A stretch of DNA of 15,390 nt from JBEKYD01 sp049509915 (GTDB lineage Bacteria; Acidobacteriota; Terriglobia; Bryobacterales; Bryobacteraceae): the NCBI GenBank assembly GCA_049509915.1, contig JBEKZL010000186.1:1-15390 (forward strand), read 5' to 3'. Under the pieces are notes generated by a model. That model was not told where the DNA came from, did no database searches, and saw only the letters and a program-made list of their open reading frames with translations. The position numbers were made by a program, and so were the translations under genes. Shown here in pieces: positions 13,216-15,390 of the stretch (positions are counted from its first letter, which is position 1; every line of letters starts with the position of its first letter).

Positions 13216-13481
13216 ATGAGACTGGTTCGCATCCGGGAAGCGAAGCCGCTCGGCGGATATCGCGTCGAACTCACGCTGACCGATGGCCGCGCAGCCGAGA
13301 GAGATCTCGGGCCCATGTTGGTAGGCCCGGTTTTCGCGAGATCCGGAGCGACGAGGCGCGATTCAGGGAGATGCTGGTGGAAGCGGGCACACTGGTTTGG
13401 ACTGCCGGCGCCGACTTGTGCCCCGATATTCTGATCTGGGGTGGCCTACCGCCGGCTGACGCGGCTTCGGACGCCGCCTAG
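13216..13481 (+). pseudogene. DUF2442 domain gene with a one-base deletion
   Basis: Begins MRLVRIREAKPLGGYRVELTLTDG, the N-terminal strand pattern of DUF2442, with a GGGAG ribosome site 5 bases before the ATG. After codon 41 (GCG, 13336-13338) the reading frame becomes unlike the family. Adding one base there restores EIRSDEARFREMLVEAG followed by TLVWTAGADLCPDILIWGG, a typical DUF2442 C-terminal half, ending at TAG 13479-13481. So a single base is missing close to 13339. The unshifted reading ends at 13434 with 72 residues. DUF2442 proteins are small (about 80-90 aa) and often sit next to a DUF4160 gene in a toxin-antitoxin-like pair; none is present here. The gene is either recently inactivated or contains a sequence error. 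The reconstructed product would be about 88 aa. Confidence 0.78.
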
Positions 13482-13539
13482 CCCCTTCGGGCCATGGCTC
13501 GTAACTACGCGTCCTGTCGTAGCATCACATGTAGTAGCG

Positions 13540-14949
13540 ATGAAATTCCCTGCCCTGCTCGTTTTTCTCGGAGTTACCGCCGGCTCACTCCTGGGCCAGA
13601 CCGCCGGTACACCGCCGGTTGAGGAGAAGCGTATCGACGCCCTGCATGGCTTGAGCCAGCAGTTGGAGGCGCTGTCGAACCGGGTTGGCAAGGCGGTGGT
13701 GCAGATTTACGCCAGCGGTTACCGGCTCAGCGCCCCGGATGAGTCGCGCACCGAAGCGGCGGCGATCACCCGCGAGCGCGACACCGGCTCGGGCGCGATC
13801 GTGAGCGCGGATGGATATATCGTCACCAACAATCACGTGGTTGTCAGTGCGCGGCGGGTTCGGGTGCGGATTCCGGCCGATCCCGGCGAAATCGGGGCGC
13901 AGCGCAAGATGCTGGAGGCGAAGGTAGTGGGCGTGGACCGCGACTCGGACCTGGCTCTGATCAAAGTGGTAGCTTCCGGACTGCCGTTTCTGGAATTCGG
14001 CGATTCCAGCCGGCTCCGCCAGGGCCAATTGGTGATGGCCTTCGGCAGTCCGCTGGGAATGGAGAATTCGGTTAGCTTGGGCGTGGTGAGTTCGGTGGCA
14101 AGGCAGATTAAGCCGGACGACGTGATGGCGTACGTCCAGACAGATGCGCCGATCAACCCCGGCAACAGTGGCGGACCGCTGGTGAATGCCAACGGTCTGC
14201 TGATGGGAATCAATACCTTCATCCTGAGCCAATCGGGAGGCAGCGAGGGGTTGGGGTTCGCCATTCCCAGCAACCTCGTAAGATCGATCTACGAGCAGCT
14301 TCGCAAGGAGGGCCACGTACACCGCGGCGAGATCGGCGTGGTGGCGCAAACGGTGACACCGGATCTGGCGGCCGGCCTGGGCCTGGCGCGCGATTGGGGC
14401 GTGGTGCTGAGCGATGTAGCTCCGGATGGCGCCGCGGCCCAGGCGGGCCTCGAAGTGGGCGACCTGGTTTTGAGCGTGGACCGACGCCCGCTGCAGGACG
14501 CGCGGCAACTCGAAATGGCTTTGTTCCGCCTGCGGTTGGGGCAGAAGGTGAACTTAGAGGTCCGGCGCGGCGACGAAAAGCTGACTTATCCGGTAACGGT
14601 GGCCGAACGCGGCGACGACCCGCAACGCTTCGCCGACATGGTGGATCCCGTCAAGAATACCGTGAAGCGGCTTGGGATACTGGGCATCGACATCGATACC
14701 AAGGTGGCCGATATGTTTCCGGAGTTGCGCAAAAAGTACGGCGTGGTGGTGGCCGCGCTCACCGGCGATGCGGCTTACACCGGCGACAGCCTGGAGGGGG
14801 GCGACGTGATCTACGCCGTGAACCGGGAACCGGTCAGCAGCGTGGAAGCGCTCAGACAGGTGCTCAACAGCCTGAAACCCACCGACCCGGTGGTGCTGCA
14901 AGTAGAGCGCGACAGCAGGCTGCGATACATCACGCTGACGCTGGAGTAA
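13540..14949 (+). CDS. HtrA/Deg-family periplasmic serine protease with two PDZ domains
   Basis: Trypsin-fold (S1C) protease and probable chaperone for misfolded envelope proteins, 469 aa, the normal DegP/DegQ length. Residues 1-20 (MKFPALLVFLGVTAGSLLGQ) are a signal peptide. The catalytic triad is visible: H99 in VTNNHVV, D137 in RDSDLALIK and S210 in GNSGGPL. PDZ1 spans about residues 262-355 (HRGEIGVVAQTVTPDLAAGL, then APDGAAAQAGLEVGDLVLSVD). PDZ2 covers about 375-469 (ILGIDIDTKVADMFP, then SLEGGDVIYAVNREPVSS). The start at 13540 was chosen because the signal peptide begins there; an in-frame GTG at 13441 would lie inside the DUF2442 remnant. No good Shine-Dalgarno is seen; a TAGCAT box (13520-13525) may be the -10. 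The 58 bp ahead of the start contain a short CTACG/CGTAG dyad at 13505-13522. An inverted-repeat element follows its stop directly. Confidence 0.94.
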   Translation: MKFPALLVFLGVTAGSLLGQTAGTPPVEEKRIDALHGLSQQLEALSNRVGKAVVQIYASGYRLSAPDESRTEAAAITRERDTGSGAIVSADGYIVTNNHVVVSARRVRVRIPADPGEIGAQRKMLEAKVVGVDRDSDLALIKVVASGLPFLEFGDSSRLRQGQLVMAFGSPLGMENSVSLGVVSSVARQIKPDDVMAYVQTDAPINPGNSGGPLVNANGLLMGINTFILSQSGGSEGLGFAIPSNLVRSIYEQLRKEGHVHRGEIGVVAQTVTPDLAAGLGLARDWGVVLSDVAPDGAAAQAGLEVGDLVLSVDRRPLQDARQLEMALFRLRLGQKVNLEVRRGDEKLTYPVTVAERGDDPQRFADMVDPVKNTVKRLGILGIDIDTKVADMFPELRKKYGVVVAALTGDAAYTGDSLEGGDVIYAVNREPVSSVEALRQVLNSLKPTDPVVLQVERDSRLRYITLTLE

Positions 14950-14951
14950 AC

Positions 14952-15037
14952 GAGCCGCGCCTGTGAAGGAGGGGTCGCTGGAACTATCTCGAAGCATGCG
15001 GGAACCAGGGGCAACCGCTCCTTCACAGTCGCGGCTC
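14952..15037. repeat. 20-bp inverted repeat element between convergent genes
   Basis: The arms 14952-14971 (GAGCCGCGCCTGTGAAGGAG) and 15018-15037 are reverse complements with one mismatch (the right arm reads GAGCCGCGACTGTGAAGGAG on the other strand). Pairing can extend inwards for about 6 more bases (GGTCGC/GGTTGC). The 46-base interior is unstructured at first sight. The element starts 2 bp after the HtrA stop and ends 27 bp before the ribA stop, so it can act as a terminator for both strands. Its size and near-perfect arms resemble a dispersed MITE-like or REP-like repeat. Confidence 0.75.
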
Positions 15038-15063
15038 CGACTCGGGCGGGTTCCCGACGGCAC

Positions 15064-15390
15064 TTACACGCCTTCGAGCAAGTGCCCCATCTTTTCTTTC
15101 TTGGTGCGCAGGTAGGCTTCGCGGGTATCGAGGACGCCGGCCTGGATGGGGACGCGCTCCGCTACCCGCACGCCGGCCTGCTCGACGGCTTCCACTTTTT
15201 CGGGATTGTTGGAAAGCAGGCGGACTGCCTTCAGGCCGAACCAGCGCAGAATGGCGCCGGGCAGCAGATAGCTGCGCAAGTCGGAGCCGAAGCCCAGCTT
15301 TTGGTTGGCCTCCACCGTGTCGGCGCCTTGATCCTGCAACTCATAGGCGCGCAGCTTGTTGAGCAGGCCGATGCCGCGGCCCTCCTGGTT
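15064..15390 (-). CDS. ribA: GTP cyclohydrolase II, C-terminal part (5' end outside window)
   Basis: First step of riboflavin synthesis: opens the imidazole ring of GTP to give 2,5-diamino-6-ribosylamino-pyrimidinone phosphate. Only 108 C-terminal residues are inside the window, with the frame open to the edge. The visible part begins NQEGRGIGLLNKLRAYELQD, where GRGIG carries the catalytic arginine. It continues with ANQKLGFGSDLRSY, AVRLLSNNPEKVEAVEQAG, VRVAERVPIQAG and the end YLRTKKEKMGHLLEGV, all standard for RibA. TAA is at 15064-15066. The zinc-binding cysteines lie upstream of the visible part. Whether it is a stand-alone RibA or the second half of a RibBA fusion with DHBP synthase cannot be told here. 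It converges with the HtrA gene. Confidence 0.95.
   Translation of the reverse strand, partial: NQEGRGIGLLNKLRAYELQDQGADTVEANQKLGFGSDLRSYLLPGAILRWFGLKAVRLLSNNPEKVEAVEQAGVRVAERVPIQAGVLDTREAYLRTKKEKMGHLLEGV

Noticed and set aside
13505..13522. CTACG/CGTAG inverted repeat upstream of the HtrA gene, as an operator or hairpin.
   Set aside because: Only 5 bp per arm in a GC-rich region; too weak to annotate as a separate site.
13585..14508. A 307-codon minus-strand open frame opposite the HtrA gene.
   Set aside because: The plus strand holds a complete protease with catalytic triad and PDZ domains; the antisense product is His/Gln/Arg-rich and unlike any protein.
1..15390. CRISPR arrays, tRNA or rRNA genes, integrases, transposases or riboswitches.
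   Set aside because: No regularly spaced repeats, tRNA-like folds, recombinase motifs or recognisable riboswitch cores were seen on reading both strands; a computed search was not possible.

Overview
This is a GC-rich bacterial chromosomal segment with no plasmid, phage, CRISPR, rRNA or tRNA signature. The best guess for the host is an acidobacterium of the Solibacter/Bryobacter type. That rests on codon use, on two short C-terminal remnants of MacB/ADOP-type ABC permeases (a family greatly expanded in Solibacter-like genomes), and on frequent -10 boxes placed directly in front of ATG codons. It is an inference; no marker gene here fixes the taxonomy.

Layout. (1) 1-1051: the 3' part of a prolyl-tRNA synthetase gene, convergent with a small cysteine-rich zinc-ribbon-like protein. 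(2) 1156-6887, all on the minus strand: a hypothetical protein, a small membrane protein, two tandem DsbA-like thioredoxin-fold proteins (the downstream one carries a +1 frameshift), a DoxX/MauE-like membrane protein, a SAM methyltransferase, an isoprenylcysteine-methyltransferase-like membrane enzyme, a secreted five-cysteine protein and an aldose 1-epimerase. ATGA stop/start overlaps couple DoxX to the methyltransferase and the secreted protein to the epimerase. (3) 6888-10643: a divergent control region with a perfect 14-bp palindrome, then a stand-alone SpoIIE/RsbU-type phosphatase, a TolC-family outer-membrane protein whose N-terminal coding region contains a double hairpin resembling a REP element, and a two-domain GNAT protein. 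(4) 10677-13481: a permease fossil, selD (Cys form) on the minus strand, and a divergent secreted Ntn-hydrolase-like protein (C45/phospholipase B-like) followed by a frameshifted DUF2442 gene. selD and the hydrolase share an intergenic region with a palindromic -10 element. (5) 13540-15390: an HtrA/Deg periplasmic protease with two PDZ domains, a 20-bp inverted-repeat element, and the convergent 3' end of ribA.

How the genes fit together. The minus-strand cluster looks like an envelope redox module: exported CPxC oxidoreductases, a membrane DoxX/MauE partner with a CGC motif, and a secreted cysteine-rich protein nearby. The HtrA protease, the TolC protein and the secreted hydrolase add to an envelope theme. 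The other genes (proS, selD, ribA, epimerase) are housekeeping. The items most worth a second look are the recurrent -10/N6/ATG architecture (leaderless transcription), the two permease fossils, the hairpin repeat translated into TolC, the palindromic operator/promoter before the phosphatase, the symmetric -10 at selD, and two single-base frameshifts. I did not find a clearly new multi-gene defence or biosynthetic system.
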